64,000 nucleotides of DNA from Catellatospora citrea (GCF_003610235.1 NZ_RAPR01000001.1:4898001-4962000); one strand, 5' to 3'. Counted from the stretch's first letter, positions 37,454-49,301 are shown. Numbers and translations are program-made. The notes: generated by a model from the letters alone, not told the origin.

Positions 37454-37568
37454 GCCGCCGCGGTGGCAAGGTCCGCCGACGGCAACAGAGCTCCCGCACC
37501 CTGGTGGCGCCCTCCGGCACACCCGTGCCGGACCACCGGGTGCGGTTCCTCCCAAGGAGGTACCGCTC

Positions 37569-39215
37569 ATGTCCATCTCCATGCGCGCGGCTCCACGGCG
37601 TCGCAGACTGGCCGCGGCGTTGGGCGCGGGCTTCACCGCCCTCGTCGTGGCGCTCGGGGCAACCTGGTTCGGCGGGACCGCGTACGCGGCGACGCTGTTC
37701 TCGGACGACTTCGAAGACGGCAACTCCACCGGCTGGTCCAAGTCCGGTGGCAGCTGGTCGGTGACGGCCGACGGCAGTCAGGTGTACCGGCAGACCAGCA
37801 CCGGGGCCGACGCCAAGGCGCAGGCCGGCGCGACCTGGACCGGCCAGTCGGTCTCGGCCCGGGTCAAGCCGATCGCCTTCGGCAACAGCACCCGCTCGGT
37901 CGGCGTGGCCGCCCGGCTGCAGAGCCTGTCCAACTACTACTCGCTGGTGCTGACCGGCTCCGGCACGGCGCAGCTGCGCCGGGTCTCCGGCGGCGGGGTC
38001 ACCACGCTGGCCACCGCGACCGTCGCGGTGTCGCCCGGCACCTGGTACACGCTGCGGCTCGACGCGTTCGGCTCGTCGCTGACCGGGTACGTCAACGGCA
38101 CGCAGGTGGCTACGGCCACCGACAGCACGTTCTCCTCCGGCAGGATCGGCCTGATGGCGTCGTACGCCGGCGCCGCGTTCGACGACGTGACGGTGTCCGA
38201 CACGGCCGGGCCGGGCACGCCCACCCCGTCGGGCTCGCCGCAGTCCCCGTCACCGTCGCCGAGCAGCTCACCACCGCCGCCCGGCACCTGCAACACCGGC
38301 GGCACCCCGGTCGGTTTCGCGGCCGTGAACGCCTGGGGCCGCAACGGCACCACCGGCGGCGCGGGCGGCGCGACCATCGAGGTCGACACCGCCGCCGAGC
38401 TGATCGCCGCGATCGCGCAGACCGGCCCGCTGAACGTCTGCGTCAAGGGGCTGATCACGGTCCCAGCGGGCATGCACAACGTCAGCTCGCACAAGTCGAT
38501 CATCGGTGTCGGCTCCGGTTCCGGCATCTCCGGCGGCGGCTTCAACATCGGCCTCGCCATCGACGACGCGATCACGTCACCGCCCGCGAACGCGGTGCAG
38601 AACGTGATCATCCGCAACATGGTGTTCCGCAACGCCAGCGACGACTCGATCAACGTCCAGATGTTCTCGCACCACATCTGGCTCGACCACAACGACCTCG
38701 CCCAGGGTTACGACGGTCTGATCGACGTCAAGCGCGGCTCGTCGTACGTGACCATCTCGTGGAACCACACCCACCACCATGCCAAGAACATGCTGCTGGG
38801 CCGCGACGACGCCGACGACCTGCAGGACACCGGCCGGTTGAAGGTCAGCTACCACCACAACTGGTTCGACGAGACCCCGCAGCGCAACCCGCGCGTGCGC
38901 TACGGCGAGCCGGTGCACATCTACAACAACTACTACTTCCACAACACCGACGTCGGCGTGGCCTGCCAGACCGACGCCGGCTGCGTGGTCGAGGGCAACT
39001 ACTTCGAGAGCGTCGAGGAGCCCGTCTCGAACAGCTACGCAGGTCCGGGCGGTCGCTGCGTGGCGCGCAACAACGTCTACACCGGCAACGAGCCCGGCGC
39101 CCCCGACTGCTCCGGCACCGTCGAGGAGCCCAGCGCCTACTACGGCTACGTGCTGGACAACCCCGCCGACGTCAAGGCCATCGTGATGGCCGGCGCCGGC
39201 GTCGGAAAGATCTGA
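37569..39215 (+). CDS. Secreted PL1 pectate lyase with N-terminal lectin-like domain
   Basis: The 548-residue protein has a signal peptide (ending TAYAA, about residue 38) and a beta-sandwich domain of about 175 residues (LFSDDFEDGNSTGWSKSGGS, then SVGVAARLQSLSNYYSLVL). A Ser/Pro linker (about 215-240) and a PL1 beta-helix follow, with IWLDHNDLAQGYDG, HHHAKNMLLGRDD and RNPRVRYG (catalytic Arg). The lectin-like domain (concanavalin-type) probably targets the wall. CAAGGAGG precedes ATG 37569. It is paralogous to the next gene, with the same domain order, so the pair probably arose by duplication. Confidence 0.92.
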   Translation: MSISMRAAPRRRRLAAALGAGFTALVVALGATWFGGTAYAATLFSDDFEDGNSTGWSKSGGSWSVTADGSQVYRQTSTGADAKAQAGATWTGQSVSARVKPIAFGNSTRSVGVAARLQSLSNYYSLVLTGSGTAQLRRVSGGGVTTLATATVAVSPGTWYTLRLDAFGSSLTGYVNGTQVATATDSTFSSGRIGLMASYAGAAFDDVTVSDTAGPGTPTPSGSPQSPSPSPSSSPPPPGTCNTGGTPVGFAAVNAWGRNGTTGGAGGATIEVDTAAELIAAIAQTGPLNVCVKGLITVPAGMHNVSSHKSIIGVGSGSGISGGGFNIGLAIDDAITSPPANAVQNVIIRNMVFRNASDDSINVQMFSHHIWLDHNDLAQGYDGLIDVKRGSSYVTISWNHTHHHAKNMLLGRDDADDLQDTGRLKVSYHHNWFDETPQRNPRVRYGEPVHIYNNYYFHNTDVGVACQTDAGCVVEGNYFESVEEPVSNSYAGPGGRCVARNNVYTGNEPGAPDCSGTVEEPSAYYGYVLDNPADVKAIVMAGAGVGKI

Positions 39216-39227
39216 GGAGGATCTTCC

Positions 39228-40832
39228 ATGCGACACGCGCACAGCCCGGGCGCGCACCGCGCCAGGCGAGCCGGTCTGGTGACCGCCGCCGCCACCGCAG
39301 CACTGGCCGTCGTGATGACGGCGCTGCTGAACCTGACCGGCGGCGTCGCCATGGCCGCCACGCTGTTCTCCGACAACTTCAATAGCGGATCGGCCACCGG
39401 CTGGTCCAAGTCCGGCGGTGACTGGTCCGTGGTCACCGACGGCACCGGCACGTTCCAGCAGGGCAAGGTCGACAGCGAGCTGGCCCGCCAGTTCGCCGGC
39501 AGCACCTCGTGGACCAACTACACCGTCACCGCACGGGTGAAGCCGACCGGCTTCTCCGGCTCCGGCCGCTACGCCGCGCTCGGCGCGCGGTCCACCGGCT
39601 CGTCGACCCGCTACCAGTTGGCCCTGCTCAACTCCGGGCGGGCCGAGCTGCAGGCGGTCAACGGCAGCAGCGTCACCGTCATCGGCGGCGTGAACCTGAC
39701 CGTGAGCACCGGCACGTGGTACACCCTGCAGCTGACGGCCAGCGGATCCACGCTGACCGGCTGGGTCAACGGCACGCAGGTCGCCTCGGGCTCGAACAGC
39801 CAGTTCGGCGCGGGACGCATCGTGCTGGTGACGTCGTACGCCACCGCCCGGTTCGACGACGTGGTGGTCAGCGATTCGGCCGGCCCGGCCCCCACGACCG
39901 GCGGCCCGCAGCCGTCGGCGTCGGCCTCCCCGCCCACCTCGCCGTCCCCGCAGCCGCCGAGCAGCCCGCAGCCGCCGGCCGGCGGACTGGTCGGCTGGGC
40001 GACGGTGAACGGCTCCACCTCCGGTGGGGCGGGCGGCAGCACGGTCAACGTGACCAGCGCGTCCCAGTTCCTCAGCGAGATCAACTCGTCCGGGACGAAG
40101 ACCATCACGTTCTCCGGCACGTTCAGCATCAGCGGCATGAACAGGGTCGCCTCGAACAAGACGATCCTGGGTGTCGGCTCCAGCGCCACCCTGGTCGGCG
40201 GCGGCCTGACGCTGAGCAACGTCTCCAACGTCATCATCCGGAACATCAACTTCCGGGACTGGGACGACGATGCGATCAACGTGGAGACCAGCTCGCACCA
40301 CGTGTGGATCGACCACAACAGCCTGAGCAACGGCTACGACGGCGCGATCGACATCAAGCGCGGCTCCGACTACATCACCGTGTCGTGGAACCGCATCTTC
40401 AACCACGACAAGAGCATGCTGCTCGGCCACAGTGACGACAACGGCAGCCAGGACATCGGCCACCTGCGCGTCACGTACCACCACAACTGGTTCGACGGCT
40501 CGGGCACCCGCCACCCGCGCGTGCGCTTCGGCAACCCGGTGCACGTCTACAACAACTACTACAACGGCAACGAGTACGGTGTCGCCTCCACCTGCGGCGC
40601 GGGCGTGCTCGTCGAGGGCAACTACTTCGAGAACGTCGACGAGCCGACCGCGGTCGGCTACGCGGACTCGCCGGTGGGCGCCATCGTCCAGCGCAACAAC
40701 TACTTCGTCGGCTCCGGCAGCCCCGCCAGCGGCGGCGGCTCCGTCAACAGCATCCCCTACTCCTACACCCTCCAAACGGCGTCCTCAATCAAGTCAATCG
40801 TGACGTCCGGCGCCGGCACCGGCCGCATCTGA
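39228..40832 (+). CDS. Secreted PL1 pectate lyase, paralogue of the preceding gene
   Basis: The 534-residue protein has the same layout as its neighbour: a signal peptide, a domain starting LFSDNFNSGSATGWSKSGGD, a Ser/Pro linker (about 225-245), and a PL1 helix with VWIDHNSLSNGYDG, HDKSMLLGHSDD and RHPRVRFG. GAGGAGG lies in the 12-bp gap before the ATG, so it is cotranscribed with its paralogue. The catalytic domain shows more substitutions than the lectin-like part. A 52-bp palindromic element starts 2 nt after the stop. Confidence 0.92.
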   Translation: MRHAHSPGAHRARRAGLVTAAATAALAVVMTALLNLTGGVAMAATLFSDNFNSGSATGWSKSGGDWSVVTDGTGTFQQGKVDSELARQFAGSTSWTNYTVTARVKPTGFSGSGRYAALGARSTGSSTRYQLALLNSGRAELQAVNGSSVTVIGGVNLTVSTGTWYTLQLTASGSTLTGWVNGTQVASGSNSQFGAGRIVLVTSYATARFDDVVVSDSAGPAPTTGGPQPSASASPPTSPSPQPPSSPQPPAGGLVGWATVNGSTSGGAGGSTVNVTSASQFLSEINSSGTKTITFSGTFSISGMNRVASNKTILGVGSSATLVGGGLTLSNVSNVIIRNINFRDWDDDAINVETSSHHVWIDHNSLSNGYDGAIDIKRGSDYITVSWNRIFNHDKSMLLGHSDDNGSQDIGHLRVTYHHNWFDGSGTRHPRVRFGNPVHVYNNYYNGNEYGVASTCGAGVLVEGNYFENVDEPTAVGYADSPVGAIVQRNNYFVGSGSPASGGGSVNSIPYSYTLQTASSIKSIVTSGAGTGRI

Positions 40833-40834
40833 TG

Positions 40835-40886
40835 AAGGAAGGGCACCTTCACAACGCTCCGCGTTGTAGAAGGTGCCCTTCTTAAC
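40835..40886 (+). repeat. 52-bp palindromic element, copy A
   Basis: It starts AAGGAAGGGCACCTTC and ends GAAGGTGCCCTTCTTAAC, with an 18-bp-class stem and a T-rich right end, and begins 2 nt after the pectate lyase stop. It is the exact reverse complement of copy B (41711). In gene-sense orientation it resembles a rho-independent terminator. Confidence 0.85.
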
Positions 40887-40927
40887 GCCGCCCAGGCCTT
40901 GACCTGGCACGCGGCAGCCATGGCACC

Positions 40928-41653
40928 ATGCCATCCATGCGACCCGTCGACGAGCTGATCAACATCGCCGAGGACGCCTGGTCGGAGCTGCTGGCGGAGC
41001 TGACGGCGGGCGCGGTCCAGGTGCGTGTCCTGTCCACGGACCACGGTCCGGAAACCTTGCGCATGATGCAGGTGACCACCCGCTCCCGTCTCGGCGCGAT
41101 GGCGCTGCACGCCGGTGGCGTGGTGCTCGACCACGGCTGGCTGCGGTTGTACGGCGGTGGTCACCCGGCCGAGGGCCTGCCCAGCCTGGCCGAGGCCAAC
41201 GGGTTCGACGGAGGGCCCCGCGAGGCCCCGGCGTCGTTCGCCGTCGGGCATGACGTGCTCGGCGGCCGGTACGAGGTCAACGGTCCGGTGCCGCCCGAGG
41301 ACCGGCCCGGGGATCCCGGCGAGGTGTGCTACTACGCGCCGGAGTCGCTGGAGTGGCAGCCGCTCGATATGCCGTACGGCACGTGGCTGTCCTGGCTCGC
41401 GTCCGGGCGGCTTGACGACTTCTACGGCGACGTGCGCTGGCCCGGCTGGCAGGACGAGGCCCGCGCGCTACGGCTCGACCAGGGCATCAGCATGTACCCG
41501 TTCCTGTTCACGGCGGAGGCGCGGCAGGACCTGGCGGCCACCAACCGCCGGCCGATCCCGATCGACCAGCTGATGTCCGTGCACGGATCGCTGGCGCGAA
41601 GCCTTGGTGACCTGCCCAACGGCTCGTCGTTCGTGGTGCGGGTGGAGCCGTGA
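40928..41653 (+). CDS. DUF2625 family protein
   Basis: The 241-residue cytoplasmic protein has ELINIAEDAWSELLAELTAG, VTTRSRLGAMALHAGGVVLD and HGWLRLYGGGH, then YYAPESLEWQPLDMPYGTWL, which recalls DUF2625. No enzyme activity is known to me. ATG 40928 or 40937 could be the start. The gene is flanked by copies A and B of the palindromic element in inverted orientation, but has no mobility function. Confidence 0.75.
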   Translation: MPSMRPVDELINIAEDAWSELLAELTAGAVQVRVLSTDHGPETLRMMQVTTRSRLGAMALHAGGVVLDHGWLRLYGGGHPAEGLPSLAEANGFDGGPREAPASFAVGHDVLGGRYEVNGPVPPEDRPGDPGEVCYYAPESLEWQPLDMPYGTWLSWLASGRLDDFYGDVRWPGWQDEARALRLDQGISMYPFLFTAEARQDLAATNRRPIPIDQLMSVHGSLARSLGDLPNGSSFVVRVEP

Positions 41654-41710
41654 GGCGACGTCGCGCCCGCCGTCGGCGAATCCATGACCGCTGTTCGACA
41701 CCCAGCCGAT

Positions 41711-41762
41711 GTTAAGAAGGGCACCTTCTACAACGCGGAGCGTTGTGAAGGTGCCCTTCCTT
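41711..41762 (-). repeat. 52-bp palindromic element, copy B
   Basis: The exact reverse complement of copy A over all 52 positions. It lies 2 nt beyond the GH9 stop codon on the strand of that gene, where it would end the cellulase transcript. Confidence 0.85.
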
Positions 41763-41764
41763 TC

Positions 41765-44725
<2,961 letters not shown>

Positions 44726-44788
44726 CTATCGCAGTTCGCGGTGCGGTGGGTTAGTCAGGGCTTTCCTGTACGTTTCGGTCGACATCGA

Positions 44789-44802
44789 TGGAAGCGCTCC
44801 CA
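44789..44802 (-). promoter_or_regulatory. CebR-type operator upstream of the GH9 cellulase
   Basis: TGGAAGCGCTCCCA on the + strand (TGGGAGCGCTTCCA in the gene's direction), identical to the box before GH48 and one mismatch from the published CebR box. Confidence 0.7.
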
Positions 44803-44821
44803 CCTCTGTTAAGCACGATTT

Positions 44822-44833
44822 AACCGCGCGGTT
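44822..44833. promoter_or_regulatory. AACCGCGCGGTT palindrome beside the CebR box
   Basis: A perfect 12-bp palindrome 20 bp from the CebR-type box, between the end of the LacI gene and the GH9 start. It could be a second operator or part of a terminator for the regulator gene. There is no clear T-run. Confidence 0.35.
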
Positions 44834-44924
44834 GCCGTCTTGTGAAGCCCCGATTTCGCGGGAGTCCCTGCCCGCCAACGGTCATGGCCTGACCAGGTGC
44901 GTTGTGGACGCTGCCGGGGTGGCG

Positions 44925-45971
44925 TCAGGCCGCGGCCCGCGCCGTGCTGGCGCGATGGGTGAGCAGCGGCGGCAGCAGCGTGGTCGGCGGCACCGTGCGC
45001 TCGTCGAGCTTGCGCATCAGCAGCTCCACCGCCTGCCGGCCGACGTCCTCGGCCGGGATCTGCACCGAGCTCAGCGCCGGCGACGAGCGCTCCGCCAGCT
45101 CGTCCGGACAGATCGCGACGACGGAGACGTCCTCGGGCACCCGGCGGCCCAGCGCGCGCAGCGAACTCAGCACGTGCGCCACCGCGGCCTCGTTGTGCAC
45201 CACCAGGCCGGTCAGCCCCGGATGGTGGGCGAGCAGCTGAGCCAGCGACTCCTGCACCGCCTGCGGGTGCTCCTCGAACGGCTGCGCGTACGCCGTCAGC
45301 CGCAGCCGCTTCGCGGCCTCCAGGAACCCGTCCCGGGTGCGGTGCGCGAAGCCGGTGTCCCGGTCGTAGACCACGCGCGGCGCGCCGAGCAGCGCCACCT
45401 CCCGGTGCCCCAGCGCGGCCAGGTGCTCCACGCACACCGCCCCCGCGCGGTGGAAGTCCAGGTCGACGCAGGTCAGCCCGGCCGAGTCGGCGGGCAGCCC
45501 GATCAGGACGCTGGGCCGCTCCAGCCGCCGCAGCGTCGGCACCCGCGGGTCGTGCATCTCCACGTCCATCAGCACCAGGCCGTCCACCATCGCGCCCGCG
45601 GCGACCCGGCGCAGCCCGGCCGGGCCTTCGTCGGCGGTCACCAGCAGCACGTCGTGGTGGTACTGCCGGGCGCTGGTCACCACCGCGGTGGCGAACTGCA
45701 TCAGCACCGGCAGGTGCATGCCCTGCCGCAGCGGCAGCACCAGGGCGATCACGCTGGACCGCTTGCTGGCCAGCGAGCGGGCGCCCGCGTGCGGGTGGAA
45801 GCCCAGCGCGCGGATGCTGGCGTGCACCCGGGCGCTGGTCGTGGCGGAGATGGCCCGCTTGCCGCTGAGCACGTACGACACCGTGCTGGTGGACACGCCC
45901 GCGTGCCGGGCCACGTCGGCGATGGTCACCACGCCGTCGCGCTGGGACGACCGCCGCGGTCTGCTCCTCAT
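44925..45971 (-). CDS. LacI-family regulator, CebR-like candidate
   Basis: The 348-residue protein has the LacI helix-turn-helix VTIADVARHAGVSTSTVSYV (then LSGKRAIS), hinge HPHAGARSLASKRSS, and a sugar-binding core. GGAGG lies eight nt before ATG 45971; the longer frame from 46088 is unlikely. Lying between a GH3 and a GH9 gene whose promoters carry GCGC-centred palindromes, it is the best local candidate for the box-binding repressor, relieved by cellobiose as for CebR in Streptomyces. Orthology to CebR itself is not proven. Confidence 0.88.
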   Translation of the reverse strand: MRSRPRRSSQRDGVVTIADVARHAGVSTSTVSYVLSGKRAISATTSARVHASIRALGFHPHAGARSLASKRSSVIALVLPLRQGMHLPVLMQFATAVVTSARQYHHDVLLVTADEGPAGLRRVAAGAMVDGLVLMDVEMHDPRVPTLRRLERPSVLIGLPADSAGLTCVDLDFHRAGAVCVEHLAALGHREVALLGAPRVVYDRDTGFAHRTRDGFLEAAKRLRLTAYAQPFEEHPQAVQESLAQLLAHHPGLTGLVVHNEAAVAHVLSSLRALGRRVPEDVSVVAICPDELAERSSPALSSVQIPAEDVGRQAVELLMRKLDERTVPPTTLLPPLLTHRASTARAAA

Positions 45972-46118
45972 CGGCGGCACCTCCCCGCTGCTCCCGTTCA
46001 CGCCCGCCCCGCTCCGCCCTCGTCGGGAACCGACATCATGACCTGTCCGCTCATGGCTTCTCCTCGCTGCGCTCGTCGGCAGCATCACCGAGCCTGCTGA
46101 TTCGCTCGCGAAGCTCGC

Positions 46119-48998
46119 TCATGAGAAGGCGAGTTCGCTGACGATGATGCCCGGTGCGTCGTAGACCAGGTATAGGTCGGTCCGGCCGGATGTGCTCAGC
46201 GGGCAGCTGATCTTCTGGTACGCGTACCGGCCCGCACCCGCGCCGACCGCCTCGGCCAGCACCTCGCCGTCGAGCGGGTCGTCGGCCATCAGCGCCACCC
46301 GGCCCGCGCCGCCCGCGACGGCGAAGACGACCTCGTCGCAGCCGGTCAGGTCGGTCGCGCCGAACGACAGCCAGGCGCCCGCGTCGGTGGCGCGCACCGC
46401 GTCGCCGCGCTCCGGGGCGGCGTCGACCAGCACCACGGCACACGCCTCGTCATGGTCGATCGCGCGCAGCAGACCGGGCAGCCGGCGGGCGCCGATGCGC
46501 TCACCGCGTACGGTCAGCGTGGCGCACCCGCGGATGTCGGTCGCCGAGCGGCCCACCATCACCTTGTGCCGGGCTGCCTCGACCACCGGGCGTCCCGTGG
46601 TCACGTCCCAGAAGGACAGGTCCGCGGCGGCCAGCTCGATGCTGACCACGGCCCGCTCGCCGGGTTCGAGCCGGACGCGGCGGAACCCGCGCAACCGGCG
46701 CAGCGGCTGCTTCACCCGCGAGCGCTGCTGGTGCGTGTAGAGCTGGACGACCTCCTCGCCGGGCCGCTGCCCGACGTTGGCCACCTCGACCGTGACGGTG
46801 ACCGTGCCGTCGGCGTCGATCGCGTCGGTGTCCAGGCCGACCGCGCCGTACTCGAACTCGCCCCAGCTCAGGCCGTGCCCGAACGGGTACAGCGGGGTGC
46901 CGCGGTAGTACAGGTAGGTCGCGTCGCTGGTGATGATGTCGTAGTCGTAGAGGTCGGGCAGCTCGCAGTGGCTGCGGTACCAGGTCTGCGGCAGCCGCCC
47001 GGCGGGCTCGGCGTCGCCGAACAGCACGTCGGCGAGCGCGTGGCCGAACTCCTGGCCGCCGTGGCTGCTCCACAGCACCGCGGGCAGGTGCACGTCGGCC
47101 CAGCTGATCGCGTACGGGTAGCTGCTGGTCAGGACGAGGGCGGTGCGCGGGTTGGCGGCGTACACCGCGCGCAGCAGGGCCTCCTGCGCGGGCGGCAGGG
47201 ACAGGTTCTCCCGGTCCTCGGTCTCGCGCCCGTTGACCAGCGGGTGGTTGCCGAGCACCACGACCACGGCGTCCGCCTGGGCGGCCACGGCGGCGGCCTG
47301 CTCCGCCCCGCTGTGGCGCACCTCGACCTGGAGCCGGCTGGCCTGCTCGAAGGTCGCGCCGACCGCGGCCACCCCGTCCTCGCCGACGACCAGGTAGCTG
47401 CGGGTCAGCTCGTGGTGCAGCGACAGCGTGCCGTCGGCCCGCTCGACCAGCCGGAACGTCTCGTGCACGTCCCACCCGTGCGGGCCGGGCGCGTCCGCGA
47501 CCAGCAGGTTGTCCCGCACCGTCAGGTGCCGCCCGTTGGCGGCCGAGCGCAGGGCCAGCACGCTGGTGCCGTGGTGCCCCGCCGGGCCGGGGTGGCTGCC
47601 CCAGTCGAACACGTCGAAGCCGTGCGGGTCCGCGAACGCCCGCCGCACCGGCGCGGCCTCGGCGGCCGCTGCCTCCGTGCCGTCCGCCGAGGCTCCACGC
47701 GCCCCGGCGGGGTCGGCGACCGCGAGGTAGCCGCCGCCGACCAGGCGCAGCGCGACGCGGTCCGTGCCCTCGGCGAAGGTCACCTGGTCCGCGCCGAGCC
47801 TGGCGGCGAGCCCGGCGCGTGCGGTGACCTGGTAGGGCAGCGTGCCGCTGTACCAGTCGGCCATCAGCTGGTCGCCGAGCGGCCCGACCACCGCGACCCG
47901 GCGCACCTGCGTGCGGTCGAAGGGCAGCAGCCGGCATTCCTGCTTGAGCAGCACGATGCTGCGGGTCGCGGCCTCGCGGGCCAGTGCCTGGTGCGCGGGG
48001 CAGTTCACCGTGTCGGGGTCGAGGTCGGTGAACGGGTTGGCCTCGGCCGGGTCGAACTCGCCCAGCCGCATCCGGATCGTCAGCACGCGGCGCACCGCGG
48101 CGTCCACATCGGCCTCGGTGATCAGTCCGCGCTCCAGGGCCTCGGTCAGCCGCCCGATGGTGACGTGCGAGTTCGCGTCGGCGTCGGTGAAGCTGTCCAC
48201 CCCGGCCTTCAGCGAGGCGGCGTGGCTGGTCGCGTGGTCGGGGAAGTAGGCCTGCTGGGCGGGGTCGGCCAGGTTGCTCGGCGCGTACGCGTCAGAGACC
48301 ACCAGCACCTCGTCGCCGGTCCAGGACCGCAGGTCGTCGGCCAGGTGCGGGCTGACGTGCGCGGGGCGGCCGTTGACCAGGTTGTACGACGCCATGACCG
48401 CGACCGCCGCGCCGCTCTCGATCGCCGGGCGGTAGGCGGGCAGCTCGTACTCGTGCAGCACGCGGGGGCCGAGGTTGCTGGAGCTGACGCAGCGGTCGTT
48501 CTCGTTGTTGTAGCCGAGGAAGTGCTTCAGCGTCGGGGCGGTCTTCAGGTAGACGGGGTGGTCGCCGCGCAGTCCGCGCGCGTACGCCTGCCCCATCAGC
48601 CCGGTCAGCCAGGCGTCCTCGCTGTAGCCCTCCTCGTTGCGGCCCCAGCGCGGGTCGCGCAGCGGGTTGACCACCGGCGCCCACACGTTGAGCCCCGCCC
48701 CCGACGGATCCTTGTGGTGGCTGGCCCGCACCTCGTCGCCGACCGCGGAGCCGACCCGGCGCACCAGGTCCGGATCCCAGCTCGCGCCGAGGCCGACCGC
48801 CTGCGGGAACACCGTCGCCTCACCGAGCCAGGCGAGCCCGTGCAGCGCCTCGGTGCCGGTGCGGAATGCGCCCACCGACAGCCGGGGGACGGGCGGCTGG
48901 TGCTGGTGCAGCAGGGCGATCTTCTCGGGGAGGGTGAGCCGGCCGAGGAGGTCGGCGACGCGGTCGGGGACGGGGGAGGAGGGGTCGCGGAAGTTCAT
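46119..48998 (-). CDS. GH3 glycoside hydrolase with beta-trefoil-like insertion and C-terminal binding domain
   Basis: The 959-residue protein has no signal peptide, so it acts inside the cell. The (beta/alpha)8 domain (about 20-340) has NPLRDPRWGRNEEGYSEDAW, KHFLGYNNEN and nucleophile Asp236 in VVSDAYAPSN. The second domain is split: about residues 430-560 hold a fascin/beta-trefoil-like stretch (NGRHLTVRDNLLVADAPG, ETFRLVERADG, RSYLVVGEDG) before SWADVHLPAVLWSS. An FN3-like part (EVVQLYTHQQ) and a C-terminal CBM6-like domain (about 830-959) follow. It may be a beta-glucosidase or beta-xylosidase; the substrate is not readable. Three palindromes lie upstream. Confidence 0.9.
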   Translation of the reverse strand: MNFRDPSSPVPDRVADLLGRLTLPEKIALLHQHQPPVPRLSVGAFRTGTEALHGLAWLGEATVFPQAVGLGASWDPDLVRRVGSAVGDEVRASHHKDPSGAGLNVWAPVVNPLRDPRWGRNEEGYSEDAWLTGLMGQAYARGLRGDHPVYLKTAPTLKHFLGYNNENDRCVSSSNLGPRVLHEYELPAYRPAIESGAAVAVMASYNLVNGRPAHVSPHLADDLRSWTGDEVLVVSDAYAPSNLADPAQQAYFPDHATSHAASLKAGVDSFTDADANSHVTIGRLTEALERGLITEADVDAAVRRVLTIRMRLGEFDPAEANPFTDLDPDTVNCPAHQALAREAATRSIVLLKQECRLLPFDRTQVRRVAVVGPLGDQLMADWYSGTLPYQVTARAGLAARLGADQVTFAEGTDRVALRLVGGGYLAVADPAGARGASADGTEAAAAEAAPVRRAFADPHGFDVFDWGSHPGPAGHHGTSVLALRSAANGRHLTVRDNLLVADAPGPHGWDVHETFRLVERADGTLSLHHELTRSYLVVGEDGVAAVGATFEQASRLQVEVRHSGAEQAAAVAAQADAVVVVLGNHPLVNGRETEDRENLSLPPAQEALLRAVYAANPRTALVLTSSYPYAISWADVHLPAVLWSSHGGQEFGHALADVLFGDAEPAGRLPQTWYRSHCELPDLYDYDIITSDATYLYYRGTPLYPFGHGLSWGEFEYGAVGLDTDAIDADGTVTVTVEVANVGQRPGEEVVQLYTHQQRSRVKQPLRRLRGFRRVRLEPGERAVVSIELAAADLSFWDVTTGRPVVEAARHKVMVGRSATDIRGCATLTVRGERIGARRLPGLLRAIDHDEACAVVLVDAAPERGDAVRATDAGAWLSFGATDLTGCDEVVFAVAGGAGRVALMADDPLDGEVLAEAVGAGAGRYAYQKISCPLSTSGRTDLYLVYDAPGIIVSELAFS

Positions 48999-49070
48999 CG
49001 CCGGGTTCCTTCGTCTGGGCGGACGGTCGGAAGGTGCGTCGTGGAGTGGGCGGTGCGGCGGTGCCGGCAG

Positions 49071-49084
49071 TCGAAGCGCTTCGA
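49071..49084 (-). promoter_or_regulatory. Perfect palindromic LacI-type operator 1 upstream of GH3
   Basis: TCGAAGCGCTTCGA, a perfect 14-bp palindrome 73 bp before the GH3 start and repeated exactly at 49122. It has the same AAGCGCT centre as the CebR-type boxes but TCG ends, so another LacI-family protein or a variant site is possible. Confidence 0.6.
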
Positions 49085-49121
49085 TAACGGATCCCGAAAG
49101 TTCCGGAAGCCGGACATACAT

Positions 49122-49135
49122 TCGAAGCGCTTCGA
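49122..49135 (-). promoter_or_regulatory. Perfect palindromic LacI-type operator 2 upstream of GH3
   Basis: The same 14-mer as operator 1, 51 bp further upstream (about five helical turns), so both would face the same side of the DNA. The 303-bp spacer 48999-49301 holds these two sites and the box at 49231; no gene was seen in it. Confidence 0.6.
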
Positions 49136-49230
49136 CGATCGTCTGAAAAAGACTCCGCCCGGCACGTGTTTCTGCCATATTTCGCTACGGAGTACGCCAG
49201 AGATTTACCGTGTCTGCCCGGTCGTCGTCA

Positions 49231-49244
49231 AGGGAGCGTTCCCA
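49231..49244 (-). promoter_or_regulatory. CebR-like box upstream of GH3
   Basis: AGGGAGCGTTCCCA, the exact reverse complement of TGGGAACGCTCCCT at 51727 before the ROK/ABC operon, and two mismatches from the CebR consensus. Confidence 0.5.
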
Positions 49245-49301
49245 CGGCTGGGCCACCCCGGTCCATCGACGGGCGGGCTCAGCAGCGCCGATGCTCCACG
49301 A

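Noticed and set aside
35990-37741. 583-residue frame opposite the first pectate lyase
   Set aside because: It is antisense to a clear PL1 enzyme and crosses its promoter.
40835-41762. Composite transposon formed by copies A and B
   Set aside because: No transposase or target duplication is seen; each copy sits right after a stop codon as in copy C.
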